From Auxenochlorella pyrenoidosa (taxonomy: Eukaryota; Chlorophyta; Trebouxiophyceae; Chlorellales; Chlorellaceae), in assembly GCA_001430745.1 (NCBI GenBank), contig KQ482032.1, positions 1,281,884 to 1,295,935 of the forward strand: a stretch of 14,052 bases of DNA, read 5' to 3'. Below, piece by piece: positions 1 to 14,052 of this stretch; position 1 is the first letter of the stretch, and each line of letters begins with the position of its first letter. Below the pieces are notes generated by a model. That model saw nothing but the letters and a program-made list of their open reading frames with translations. It made no database searches and was not told the DNA's origin. The translations under genes were made by a program, and so were the position numbers.

Positions 1-6
1 CCCCAG

Positions 7-597
7 GTGCTGGAGCACCAGTGGAACATGCCCCTCCAGCTCAGTTGCCCCGCCTTCTACGACTGCGGCAGCCGGCCGGACGACGCCGACGGCGAGGTGG
101 TGCAGCTGCAGGCGGGGGACGTGGTGGTGGCGGGCAGCGACGGGCTGTGGGACAACCTGTGGGAGTGGCAGGTGCTCGAGGCGGTGGGCCAGGAGCAGCA
201 GGAGGTGAGGGGCCGGGGCGGCGAGGGCTGGGGCTGGACCCGGTCCAGGGGGAAGGGGGGCGGGTCCGGGCGCTCATGCGGCGAGGGCAGCGCGTGCCAG
301 GGTCCAGCGCGCATGCAGCAGACTGCTGTCGACCAGGTGCAAAGCTGCCTGGCGCTGCCCGCCGGCTCCCACCTGCAGGCTTCTGGCGAGGTGCTGGCCG
401 AGCGGCTTGCTCTGCGCCTGGCCAGGGAGGCTTTCAAAGGCGCCTGCGACCCCAACTTCGTCTCGCCCTTCTCTGTGGAGCGCCAGCAGCGGGTGGCGGC
501 CGCAGCAGCAGCAGCCGGCATGGTGCTGCCCACTGCTGGCGGCAAGAAGGATGACGTGACGGCGGTGGTTGCAGTCGTGGCCACTGAGGACCCGTAA
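7..597 (+). CDS. PP2C-type Ser/Thr protein phosphatase, PPTC7/azr1-like, C-terminal part (5' end outside window)
   Basis: This is the C-terminal catalytic part of a metal-dependent PP2C phosphatase, which removes phosphate from Ser/Thr using two divalent metals. Two exons are predicted, 7-204 and 379-597, with stop TAA at 595-597 and about 138 residues visible. The first exon follows a CCCCAG acceptor at the left edge, so the gene begins upstream. Visible signatures are VVAGSDGLWDN, whose DG is the metal-binding motif of the PP2C core, then DPNFVSPFSVE and GGKKDDVTAVVAVV, whose DD supplies the last metal-binding Asp. The DPN-x-SPF block followed by GGK-DD-T is typical of the PPTC7/azr1 subgroup, whose members are often mitochondrial or plastid; targeting cannot be judged without the N-terminus. 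The intron (GTGAGG...CTGCAG) is 174 nt, a multiple of three, with no in-frame stop. An Ala run at about residues 107-113 is an algal low-complexity insert. Confidence 0.88.
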   Translation: MLEHQWNMPLQLSCPAFYDCGSRPDDADGEVVQLQAGDVVVAGSDGLWDNLWEWQVLEAVGQEQQEVRGRGGEGWGWTRSRGKGGGSGRSCGEGSACQGPARMQQTAVDQVQSCLALPAGSHLQASGEVLAERLALRLAREAFKGACDPNFVSPFSVERQQRVAAAAAAAGMVLPTAGGKKDDVTAVVAVVATEDP

Positions 598-1315
598 TCT
601 GGTTGAACTGCACCCCTCCTTATTGCCAGCGCACGTGGACTCCACACTTGCAAGCTGTGCTGCTGCTGGCCGATACGGCAGCTGAGTGATGTGAAGCCAT
701 GCAGGAGGTAAGGCGCTGACCTCACCCCAGGGCCACCTCACATAGGGCAGATGCTGGGCTTGGCCACCGTGCTGCAGCGCACAGGGTGTTCAGAGTGCAT
801 TCTAGCTCGGACCCTGGTGAATATGCGACAGAACGTAAATCTGGCAGGGCGGCTGATGTCGGCAAGTTGGGTGGCGGTTGTGCATTACCAAACGAGCAGG
901 ACGGCAGCCCGCCGAGATGCGGGTTGGTCAAGGGAGTTGTTCCAAGCAGTTCCTTGTCTACGGGTGTTGTGGATGAAAGTTTCAGCTGGCTGGATCGCCC
1001 CACGCAGCCGGCCACAACCGACTGCAACTCACCTAAGACGGCCACGTCAGCGCGCCCACCAAGCCCCCTCAAACCTAACTGTTCTTCGCGACTACCCTGC
1101 TTGCGCCTCTTCCGGGCAGCCTGCGTAGGATTTGCGATCGCCGCAAGGGGCTTCCTAAGACCCACAGGCAAGCTAATACTGATCGACACATCGTGCCCAG
1201 CTCTGGGCCCATGGAAAATTGTTTTGGCCCCTGTCTACTGTGCATCCCTGTCTTTCATCTTTCCTCACTGCAGCGTTCGGTGTGGAGCTCAGCGCTGCCT
1301 TGTGACGACTAGGCC
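598..1315. other. Intergenic: PP2C 3' UTR and upstream region of the RRM gene
   Basis: No gene is supported here. The stretch should hold the 3' UTR of the phosphatase and the promoter and 5' UTR of the RRM gene. No TGTAA, the usual green-algal polyadenylation signal, was found on the + strand. Composition is visibly less GC-rich than the flanking exons. A pyrimidine tract ending in CTCACTGCAG at 1274 resembles a 3' splice site and could close a 5' UTR intron, but no convincing donor was identified. Open frames on both strands (for example about 786-1315) show no recognisable domain. Confidence 0.6.
1204..1211. promoter_or_regulatory. TGGGCCCA palindrome, candidate promoter element
   Basis: A perfect 8-bp palindrome TGGGCCCA lies about 105 bp upstream of the RRM start codon. 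TGGGCY (site II) elements occur in promoters of housekeeping genes in plants; that role here is only an inference, and such a short GC-rich word could occur by chance. Confidence 0.25.
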
Positions 1316-4300
1316 ATGGCTGGCTCCTCCGGCGAGGGGCCTCTGCCGGCCCACAGCAACCTGTATGTCCGGGGCTTCCCTCCGAGCTACTGTGACAGCG
1401 AAATCCTGAGCCTCTTCGCGCCTTTCGGCTCCATCAGCTCGCTGAGAGTTGTGGCAGCCACTGAGGGCCAGGCGCCGCACGCCTTTGTCAAGTTCGAGAC
1501 CGCTGAACAGGTGGGAGGCTGCGGGGGAGGCGCTGGGCCCGCGTGTGCGCGCGGCGCCCTTACTGGCTAGGAAGGGCTTTGGCAGTAGGGGTCGGCCCTC
1601 CTTGCCACGCGGCCCTCATCCGCTCCCTGGGCTTCACCGTAACCGAAACAGCAGCCAGTAGGCGGCGGGCGGGCGGCGAGCCGGGAGCTCAGCTGCAGAC
1701 CTCCTCAGAGCTGTCTGCACCGGCGCCGCCCCTGCCGCTCGAGGCGCGGGGGCCAGACCCGTGCCTCCGCGCTGCCGGCCAGGGGTGCAGTCCCGTTTCT
1801 GGGGGGACCAGAGGCTGGAAGCATGCGGCGGCCTGCTGCCGGGCATGTGCCCAACTGCTCTTAGCAGAGTCCATACAGCCCGGCACCTGCGGTTGGCCAG
1901 CGTTCGTACTGGACCACAGGGTAGCACCGCAGCCTGCCGGCTGCGCCAGGGGGCCCTCGCCCACCATTGCTGTCCAGCCGCACTCCAACAAGCACTGCCG
2001 GGGCCTGACAGCCTCACAAAACACCGGCCGTGCTTGCCAACCATCAACGCGCACCGTACCAGCGTCGCCTGGGAGTGCGCTTCATCGTGCGCGCCGCTGC
2101 CTTTTGACAAAGCCCGCCTTGCTCCCCATGCGCATGCAGTCAGCGGCAGCGATCCAGGCCCTGAACGGCACCACGGTTGGCGGCAGCCAGCTGGTGGTGA
2201 AGTTTGCCGACTCGGATGTGCAACCCCGCGTGGAGTCGGGGCGGCAGCCGTCTGAGTGGTGGTGCGCATGCCGCCGCCGCTGCTCGGTGCCGGCTTTCCT
2301 CTGCCGCCTGCCTGCAGCTGCACAGCCCGGCTGCCCGTTAACGGCGCATCTTTGCACCTGGCGTAGCTGCGGCGCGCAGCGTCGCATGGCGACGCAGGCC
2401 ACGGCCGCTGCGCGCGACTGTTGCTGCGCGCGGCCGCTAACCCCCTGTGCCCCCCGCTGGCCAACCTGCTGCAGCTACTGCCGCAACCTGCCGCCCACCT
2501 ACTCGCGGCAGGAAGTTGGCGAGATGTTCATGCCCTTTGGCACCGTGATGGAGATCCGCATGTGAGCGGGCAGCCGGCACCTCCCGGCCCACACGGCCAG
2601 CCGCCGCCCCCGCCTCTGCCGACTCCATCACGCACCCACGTCCCCTGCCCTTCTGGACCCCTTGTGCAGCTTCCCCAGCACCGAAATGTACAAGGGCAGC
2701 GGCGCGCTGGTGCAGATGCAGAGCATGGACCAGGCGGCGGCGGCCATCCAGGCCCTCAACGGCAGCTTCCCCCGCGGCGCCACCCAGCCGCTGCTTGTGC
2801 GCTACGCGGACAGCCCAGGTGCGTCGCAGCGGCAGGCGGGGGGTTTCTGGGCCCCCTGGGACTGCGTTTTGGGGAGCTGTTGTCCTCACAAGCGGCGCGG
2901 ATGCCTGGACATTCGCACAGCTGCTGTGCGATGTCAAGGAGGTCGCTGTGCGGTTGCGCGGCGTCTCTTCTGTGGCCGGGCAGGGTCAGGCAGTGCCGGG
3001 ACGCACCCCTCGGGGGCTGGGCATCCTGCGCAGCCGGTTTGGGCGTGTATCCGGAAAGGGCGGTGCGCTGGCAGCTGGCGCCGGCTGACCTGCTGTTCTC
3101 TTGCCCCATGTGGGTAGAGTCAGCGACCACCAGACCCGGCTGCGGCAACTGTTCCAACACTCTGCCCCACGTCTGCAGCTGAGAAGGCTGCCAAGCAGGC
3201 GCGGAAGGAGCGCCTCCTGCACAAGCAATCGCCACCGGCCGGGCTGCTCGGCGGGAACGCCCTGCTGGCGGCACAGCTGCAGCAGCAGCTGCTGGGGCTG
3301 GTGAGGAGAACGGAGAAGATGCTTCAAGAGGTTGCAGCGGCTGAAGCTCCACTCCCTGCCCAGCGCCAAACTCCCGCCCCCACCCCCCTGCACCCTTTTT
3401 GATCCCCGCCGCAACCGCCTCTCTCCCGCTGCTGCAGGCCATCAACGGCGGCGGCAACCGCCCTGTATCTGTCCCCACCTCCAACAGCATCGGCAGCCTG
3501 GGCAACAGCCCGGAGCTCTCCTCCGACCTCCCCTCCTCCGTGCTCTCCCCGCTGGACAGCTACCAGGACAGCACCGGCAGCAGCGGCCTGCCCGCCGCGG
3601 CGGCGCTGGCGCAGCACGCCGCCACGGCGGCGCCGGCCAGCAGCCCGGGCGTGGGCGCCTCAATCTACATCCGGGGCATGCCCGAGGACTCGGACAAGCT
3701 CTGGCTGTATGAGAAGTTTGCCAGGCGAGCGGGGGCATGCAAGTGGGCCTGCTGCGCCTTCCTGCATGGCTGCGGATCGCGCACCCACGCCGCGCGTCAT
3801 GCTGCGCCGCGCCGCTGCTGCTCACTGCCCGCCCTCCCGCTCTGCCCCTGCCTGCCCGCCCGCAGGTTCGGCGCCATCAGCAGCGTGCGCCTGCTGATTG
3901 ACGACGCGACGGGAAAGTGCAACGGTGAGTGCTGCCCGCTAAGAAGCGCCTGGCGCGTGCGGCCCACGTGCGGCCTGGCAGCTGCCACACAAGTGCAGCA
4001 CTCAGCCGGCTTGTGCTTGCAGGATGCAATGGTTGCAGCGCGTCTCGCTTCCTGGAGGCATGTCTGCCTTGTTGGCGCTGCCCCAGGCCTCTGCGCCAGC
4101 CACCCCACCTGCGAGGCACGCTCAGCTCTTCCTGTTTGGCCCCTCGCTGCGCAGGCATTGGCTTTGTGAATTACACGACCGCCGATGCAGCCCGGCAGGC
4201 GCAGGAGGCAATGAACGGCGTCAACATGGTGCGCGCCCTGCTTGCCGCGGCCTGCCCCGCTGCCGCGTCGGGCGGCCCTCCCGCCGCCCCAGCTGCCATG

Positions 4301-4756
4301 CCTTGCGCAGCCAGACCTGCAGGCTGCAGGCGGTGCACAAATGGGGTTGGGATTTGGCAGACAGCCGTAACGCCCGCTTCTCTGCTCCCCTCCCACTCGC
4401 TGCAGGGCGGCCGCCTGCTGCACGTCATGGTCCAGAACCCGGCACAGCGCGGCCGCAGCGGCAGCGCAAACGGCATGGGCGCGCTGGGCGCGCTGCCCCT
4501 GGGCGCGGGCGGCGGCATCGCGGGGCTGGGCACCGCGGCGCGCAGCCAGCTGGCGGCCATGCAGACAGCCTCCCAGCTGGGCCTGCACCCCTCCACCCTG
4601 GCCAGCCTGCAGGCAGGGCTGATGCCGGCCACCGCCGGCATGAGCCTGCAGGCGGTCCCCATGGGTGCGCCCCTGCCCGCAGATGGCATGCAGCAGCACG
4701 CCTTTGGCGGCCCCAGCAGCCAGCCGGCCGGCTCCTTTGGCGCTCTGCAGTGGTAG
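1316..4756 (+). CDS. Three-RRM RNA-binding protein, CELF/Bruno-like
   Basis: Predicted exons are 1316-1510, 2140-2261, 2475-2561, 2670-2818, 3179-3300, 3438-3724, 3866-3924, 4155-4228 and 4406-4756. Phases agree throughout and give about 481 residues, with stop TAG at 4754-4756. RRM1 (about 15-90) has RNP2-like NLYVRGF and RNP1-like HAFVKF. RRM2 (about 106-185) has YCRNLP and a degenerate RNP1, GSGALVQM, and ends PLLVRYADSP, followed by a basic KQARKERL stretch. RRM3 (about 299-378) has SIYIRGM and GIGFVNY. A Ser/Pro-rich linker lies between RRM2 and RRM3, and the tail (379-481) is Ala/Gly/Leu/Met-rich. Two close RRMs, a long linker, a third RRM and 'ADS' at the end of RRM1 and RRM2 fit the CELF/Bruno group, which binds GU/UG-rich RNA to control splicing, translation or mRNA stability; the C3 subunit of Chlamydomonas CHLAMY1 is of this type. 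ELAV-like or FCA-like relatives are alternatives. The start is the first ATG in frame with RRM1. Exon 2 could end at 2258 instead. Confidence 0.85.
1511..2139 (+). other. Long first intron of the RRM gene
   Basis: This 629-nt intron (GTGGGAGG...GCATGCAG) splits RRM1 just after RNP1 and is the longest intron in the window. Joining its flanks in phase 0 gives HAFVKFETAEQ then SAAAIQALNG, the expected RRM continuation. Open frames crossing it are antisense or intronic shadows. Nothing else was recognised inside it. Confidence 0.8.
3725..3865 (+). other. Probable GC-AG intron within RRM3
   Basis: The exon ends TTTGCCAG and is followed by GCGAGC rather than GT; the acceptor is CCGCAG. Splicing here in phase 2 gives EKFAR-FGAISSVRLLIDD, a normal RRM helix 1 to strand 2 junction. 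The nearest phase-compatible GT donor (after 3742) would add six residues, RAGACK, in the middle of the fold. GC-AG is a known minor U2-type intron class. Confidence 0.65.
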
Positions 4757-5819
4757 GGATGCTGGCACCGGCCGCTGTTTGCTGCTGGGCAGCCGCCTGG
4801 GGATGCCTCGCGGCGGCTGCCCACTGGTGGAGCCGCTGCCAGCTGACCCACCCGCCCAGCAGCACGCCCGCCGGGCCCCACAGCTAGCTCTGCAGAAGGC
4901 TTCACCCTACGGCGAAGAGGAGGGTGCAGCTGGACCCTACATGCGGCGGGCAGGCTGTCTGCTCTGCAGAGGAGCCCCTCCACCAGCCCAGCCCTTCCAG
5001 CCCCTGCTCCACCCCCGCAGCAACATGGCTCCACACGCCCGCACTCGCAGAGCGAGCGATCCCCGCACCCCGCCTGAGCTGCGTTGTATCCCGGCACCTT
5101 GTGCCCTCGCCCCACCCGGCAACCTCGGCTCGCCGCAGGCCGCCGTGCGGCCTGCGCGCTGCAGCACCACCTCCCCGCTTCCGACTTTTGAAACATAAAC
5201 TGCGAGCATGAACTGGCCACACCCCTGCTCTCTCTCTTCCCCCTGTCCAACCCTCGCCGGCTCCGGCGCTTTTCCTACCAAGCGCACACCTCTCTCTCTT
5301 GGTACCCCTCCTGAAGCACCAAATTTTTCATCTGAGTCCCCCTACTACCCGCCTCCTAGCCGTCTGCAGCACAGCACCCCGTCACAGCTGAAACCCTGCG
5401 CAGCCCCCACCCTGTCTACCGTTGTGGCCCCCTCCATCCCTTGTCGTTGTCTTCCGTTCTTCTGCCCGCCCTCGAATTCCTTGGGAAGCTCCGCCTTCCC
5501 CCAACCCCCATGCCCGCTGCTGCGCACAGCCCCATCCTCCCCTTAAGGCTTCACCATGCCAGCCGCGCAGCCAGGCCGCCACCATTCTTCCAACACCCAT
5601 CCTTGACCTCTCCCCACCCGGCCCGGCTTTCAAAAAAACAGCGTGCTTTCGATTCCCCACCTCTCCTTTCTTCCTCCCAATGCACTGCCCGCGCGCCACA
5701 TGCTGCCCGATTACACCACCGGGACATGCCCGGCCGCGCCAAACGATCCTCACCCGCGCACGCGCTCTGAAGCGGCGGCCCCGCGCCCGCCCGCGCTGCG
5801 CCCGCCGCTCCCCGGCCTA
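4757..5819. other. Convergent 3' region with pyrimidine-rich stretch
   Basis: No gene is supported. The left part should be the 3' UTR of the RRM gene; the right part lies beyond the predicted 3' end of the C2 gene on the opposite strand. From about 5217 to 5700 the + strand is strongly C/T-rich, with runs such as CTCTCTCTCTTCCCCC and long T/C blocks, which leaves several frames open by composition alone. No + strand TGTAA was seen, so the RRM poly(A) site is not placed. A second minus-strand TGTAA lies at 5712-5716. Confidence 0.5.
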
Positions 5820-5824
5820 TTACA
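5820..5824 (-). terminator. Candidate polyadenylation signal TGTAA of the C2-domain gene
   Basis: TGTAA on the minus strand is the usual green-algal poly(A) signal, with cleavage normally 10-20 nt downstream. It would give the C2 gene a 3' UTR of about 560 nt. Another copy at 5712-5716 could be used instead. A five-base word alone is weak evidence; its position behind the predicted stop codon is what makes it plausible. Confidence 0.35.
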
Positions 5825-6377
5825 TTGATTTCGTTGATCGGCGCTCGAGGCCGCCTCGTCTCCTCTGCGCTTTTTCTCCATCAGCACACAGTGTGGACCC
5901 CCTTGTGTGAGGGGCAGCGCTCGACTGCGTCTGCCCGGGCCCCCGCCGCACGATGCGCCGCGCCCTTCCCCGTCCCCATTGGTCCAGAGTGCACGCGTAC
6001 CCGCTATCTATTCTTATGCACCCGCCATTTGTTTCCTTCTGGCCTACTCTTGCAGCTTATGCAACTCGAAGCAGCAGAAAGGCATGTGTTGTGATCAAGC
6101 GTGGAGGTTGGAGGGGTGGCAGCTGCTGGAGCTTTGTATGTGCTGGCGGCACTGTGCACACCTCCTGCATGCTTCATTTGCGCCAGTCCCTTCAACTGCC
6201 GGCGCTGGGGGGTACCAGGTAGCCTGCAAGGAACGCGCGTGCACCCCTAGCTGCGAGCCTTGCAGAGCAGCTCCACAAGGTCTGCAGCACTTCCACCTTG
6301 CTGCTGCCTCAGTGACGTGCACTAACCGCAAACCCCTTGCAATGGGGCCTGCGCGCCCACCTGGCCTGTGCACGCGG

Positions 6378-7875
6378 TCATAGGTGCTCCGCCGGCGCGG
6401 CGGTGACACCAGGCGCAGGTCTGACATGGCTGGGGCCTGGGCTGCGGCGGCCGTGTTGGGCTCCGCGCCCGGCAGCTGTGGCAGGGGCTTCCTGTCGTGC
6501 GCGTGCAGATGTGGTTTGGCTGCGCGGCGGCACACAGGGGTTACCAAGCTGGCGGGTAACAAGCGCTTCAGCGTCAGCACGGCCGCCGGCGTGCACTGCC
6601 GCCGGCTGCTCCTTTTTAAGGGCTTGAGGGTCCACTTGCACCGTGGTGTTTGTACGAAAGCAGCCCGCCCCGCAAGCCATGCTCACCTGCCATGTCTGCA
6701 CGGGCTGCCGCCAACGCCTCGTCAGCCCCCGGCAGCGGCCTGAACTGCAGGCCCAGGTGCACAAAACCCTGCGCCTTGCTGGAGGGGAACGCTGTGAGCG
6801 GCACCGCCTTCTCAATGCTGCCCTGCTGCAGCACGTCATAGACTGCGGGGTTGGAGGGCGAGGGGCATCCAGGGATGTCCTGGGTGAGCGCCCTGCAGTG
6901 TGGACAGCACCCCAACTCTCGCCTCACCGGCCACCATCCAGGCCGAGGTAGCAGAGGTGCGGCCAGGCAGTACAGCACCCAAGCAGCAGTGATGCTTGCA
7001 AGGAGAAGCACAACAGCACATATGCGCTGCGCAGCCTTTGTGGCGGGGAGGCCTTTGTTCGGCCGCTGCATTCCAAACATGCTGTGGTTCCAGAACGGCC
7101 CTCAGCTAGTCGCAGCAGGTTGCCTCACTTTGTATGGAGCCGTAGCCAATCAGGCTGTCTGGGGCAGCACGGTTCTGGTTGAACACATGCAGGCTTCGCG
7201 AGGGAGAAAATTGGCCAGACAGCCTGAAGGTGGCTCAGAAAACCAGCCAGCAGGCAGGCGAGCAGGCAGCCAAGCGGACCCACACAACCACATCGATTCC
7301 AGCCTAGTCTCCGTGTCAACACCATGTGGAGTGCACCAAGAATCCACACCTGCACCACCAGTTCTCCTGGGTCGGCGGTGATGGGCAGCGCCCTGGAACG
7401 GGAGGCCAGGCGGGCAGTAGGCAAAGGGGCCTGGAGCAACACGGTGCGGGGGAGCTTTTGTCCCACTCAAGGAAGCATGGCGGCAGTCCAGTGCAGCATG
7501 ACACAGCTTTGCCTGCAGAGCGTGCTCACAGCGTCTCCTGCCACTCTGGGTTAACGCCGCCCTTCATGGCAGTGCGTGTGGCGGCAGTGACTGGGAGTGC
7601 CCCTGCAGCGGCGGCGCCTGTCGCAGAGGTGTCCGGGCCCGGTGTGGTGAGGCCAGCGCTCCCACTCAGTGACAGCACACAGAACGGGTCTTGTTCACCC
7701 CACTGCTCCGTGTCCTGAAGGCTTTGATGGCGGGTGGGTCATTGGATAGGTGAGAAGCATGCCACCTGAAAGGCAGCAACGCAGGGGCGGCCTGCAGACC
7801 CATGCTGCCTTTCCCTACCTGCAGGTTGCTACCTGCGTGAACAGTGACGAGGAGCTCCCCTGTAGTAGCCGCCAT
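6378..7875 (-). CDS. Small C2-domain protein, probably Ca2+-independent
   Basis: Predicted exons, in transcript order, are 7875-7819, 7714-7530, 7392-7348, 7193-7129, 6994-6928, 6892-6687 and 6634-6378. They are phase-consistent and give about 293 residues. Spliced pieces follow the C2 fold: GELLVTVHAGSNLQ (strand 1), DTEQWGEQDPFCVLSL (loop 1 and strand 2), NPEWQETLALPIT, PGELVVQV, FNQNRAAPDSLIGYGSI, and KAQGFVHLGLQFRPLPG (last strand). C2 domains bind phospholipids or proteins, often under Ca2+ control. Here the D-x-D of the third loop reads N-Q-N, with only the Asp before SLIG kept, so Ca2+ binding is doubtful (inference). Exon 2 carries an Ala/Thr/Gly-rich insert. The tail (about 210-293) is Ala/Arg/Pro/Gln-rich with no recognised domain. 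The first two exons and the domain call are firm. Exons 4 and 5 and the C-terminal frame are less sure: another frame stays open past the predicted stop. The ATG at 7875 immediately precedes the C2 strand. Confidence 0.72.
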
Positions 7876-8410
7876 GGGGATGCCTCCCTGTTGCCAGTCC
7901 TCTCCTCAAGAAGTCGCAAGACCAGTGCCCACTGCCCAGGAGGTAGCCCTGCTCGGGTGACACTTAGTACGCCTTGGAAAGCAACTTTAGATCACAAAAT
8001 CCGTCGAGAAGGGGCAAAGAGGGCCCACACGGAGTGGAATTGACTTCCTCCTGGCAGTCCCAGCGCCGCGAAGCGGCGGCCAGAGCCAGACTGTGCTGCA
8101 CTGTGCGGGCTGCTTTCATTCAATCTTTGCACACTAGCACAGTGTCAGAAGACCTCAACGTGCACAAACAGGCCGGCCGCTCGTGCGAGCCAGCCCGTTT
8201 CTCCTGGCGCAGCTGCAGGAACCATCGGGCAAAATAATTCCTGCCTTTGATGTTCAACCTCTCATTTAGCGCACCGAGAGCGTAGACAGGTGCGCAGGTT
8301 CCTCAGCCCACGACTGATCGTGCTTTTGCGCTGTCTTGCTCGCAGCAAGTCCTGCGTTCGTGCTCACTTTAATCGGCGCCGTCCTGTCCCCCGCAGGCAG
8401 TGCAGCGAGC
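7876..8410. other. Divergent 5' region shared by the C2-domain gene and PRP5
   Basis: About 535 bp separate the two start codons, which point away from each other, so this interval should hold both promoters and both 5' UTRs. The stretch around 8225-8275 is the most AT-rich part and includes AAAATAATT. GGGCCC at 8021-8026 is followed by A, giving TGGGCCC on the minus strand, a site II-like word also found upstream of the RRM gene. No convincing TATA box and no coding exon were recognised. Confidence 0.5.
8290..8396 (+). other. Candidate 5' UTR intron of PRP5
   Basis: GTAGACAG followed by GTGCGCAGG is a donor of the type used by many introns of this gene. A pyrimidine-rich tract then ends CCCCCGCAG at 8396, 14 nt before the PRP5 ATG. 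An alternative acceptor, TTGCTCGCAG, ends at 8345. Transcript evidence would be needed to choose between them. Confidence 0.4.
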
Positions 8411-13893
<5,483 letters not shown>

Positions 13894-14052
13894 GTGCGGC
13901 CCCGCCCGCCCTGGGTGCCTGCCCTGCACTGCACTGCCCGCTCTGCCTGTCCCACCCGCCTTCAGTCGCCTTGCCCCACCCAGTAGCGCCACTTTGCCCC
14001 ATGCAGCGGGCAGCTTTGTGTCGTCCTGCGCCAGGCCGCCCCCGCTCACCTG
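13894..14052 (+). other. Right edge: probable PRP5 intron, next exon not identified
   Basis: After QDLQ at 13893 a GTGCGG donor begins. An AG acceptor (CCCCATGCAG) ends at 14006, and the reading frame after it gives [12 protein letters not shown], which does not resemble the Prp5 C-terminus. The intron most likely continues past the window, or a divergent exon starts at 14007. Confidence 0.45.

Noticed and set aside
722..1409. Overlapping open frames on both strands between the phosphatase and the RRM gene
   Set aside because: Neither shows a domain or a clear splice pattern, the minus frame lacks an ATG at its 5' end, and the region is expected to be UTR and promoter.
1634..2464. Minus-strand open frame of about 276 codons inside RRM intron 1
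   Set aside because: It overlaps RRM exon 2 in antisense and carries no identifiable motif.
1543..2565. Long + strand open frame of about 340 codons
   Set aside because: It spans RRM intron 1, exon 2 in the wrong frame, and exon 3. Only its last 30 or so codons are in the true frame of RRM2; the rest has no domain and is Ala/Arg/Pro/Cys-rich as expected by chance at this GC content.

Overview
The window looks like nuclear DNA from a chlorophyte green alga, most likely a trebouxiophyte of the Chlorella/Micractinium/Coccomyxa type. This is inferred from very high GC, many short introns with GTGCGC/GTGAGC/GTGGG-type donors and C-rich acceptor tracts, and coding exons with Ala, Gly and Gln low-complexity runs. 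Nothing prokaryotic, viral or transposon-like was seen, and no rRNA or tRNA gene was recognised. All gene models were built by hand from domain similarity and matching splice phase, so exon edges are predictions.

Layout, left to right. (1) 7-597, + strand: the last two exons of a PPTC7/azr1-type PP2C protein phosphatase. (2) 1316-4756, + strand: a complete nine-exon gene for an RNA-binding protein of about 481 residues with three RRMs, of CELF/Bruno-like architecture (the group that includes the C3 subunit of Chlamydomonas CHLAMY1). (3) 6378-7875, - strand: a small C2-domain protein split over about seven exons. It is easy to miss because no single reading frame shows the domain. (4) 8411 to the right edge, + strand: a large, intron-dense gene for the Prp5/DDX46 DEAD-box ATPase of the spliceosome, with its 3' end outside the window.

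The RRM gene and the C2 gene are convergent, separated by about 1.6 kb that holds their 3' UTRs and a pyrimidine-rich stretch. The C2 gene and PRP5 are divergent and share a roughly 535 bp 5' interval. Two of the four genes act in RNA processing, but nothing in the sequence ties them into one system; this is ordinary algal gene space.

The points most worth checking are a perfect duplication, at protein level, of the DPLD motif region in PRP5 (22 residues, all DNA differences synonymous), the lack of an AG acceptor next to the exon that completes helicase motif VI, and a probable GC-AG intron inside the third RRM of the RRM gene.
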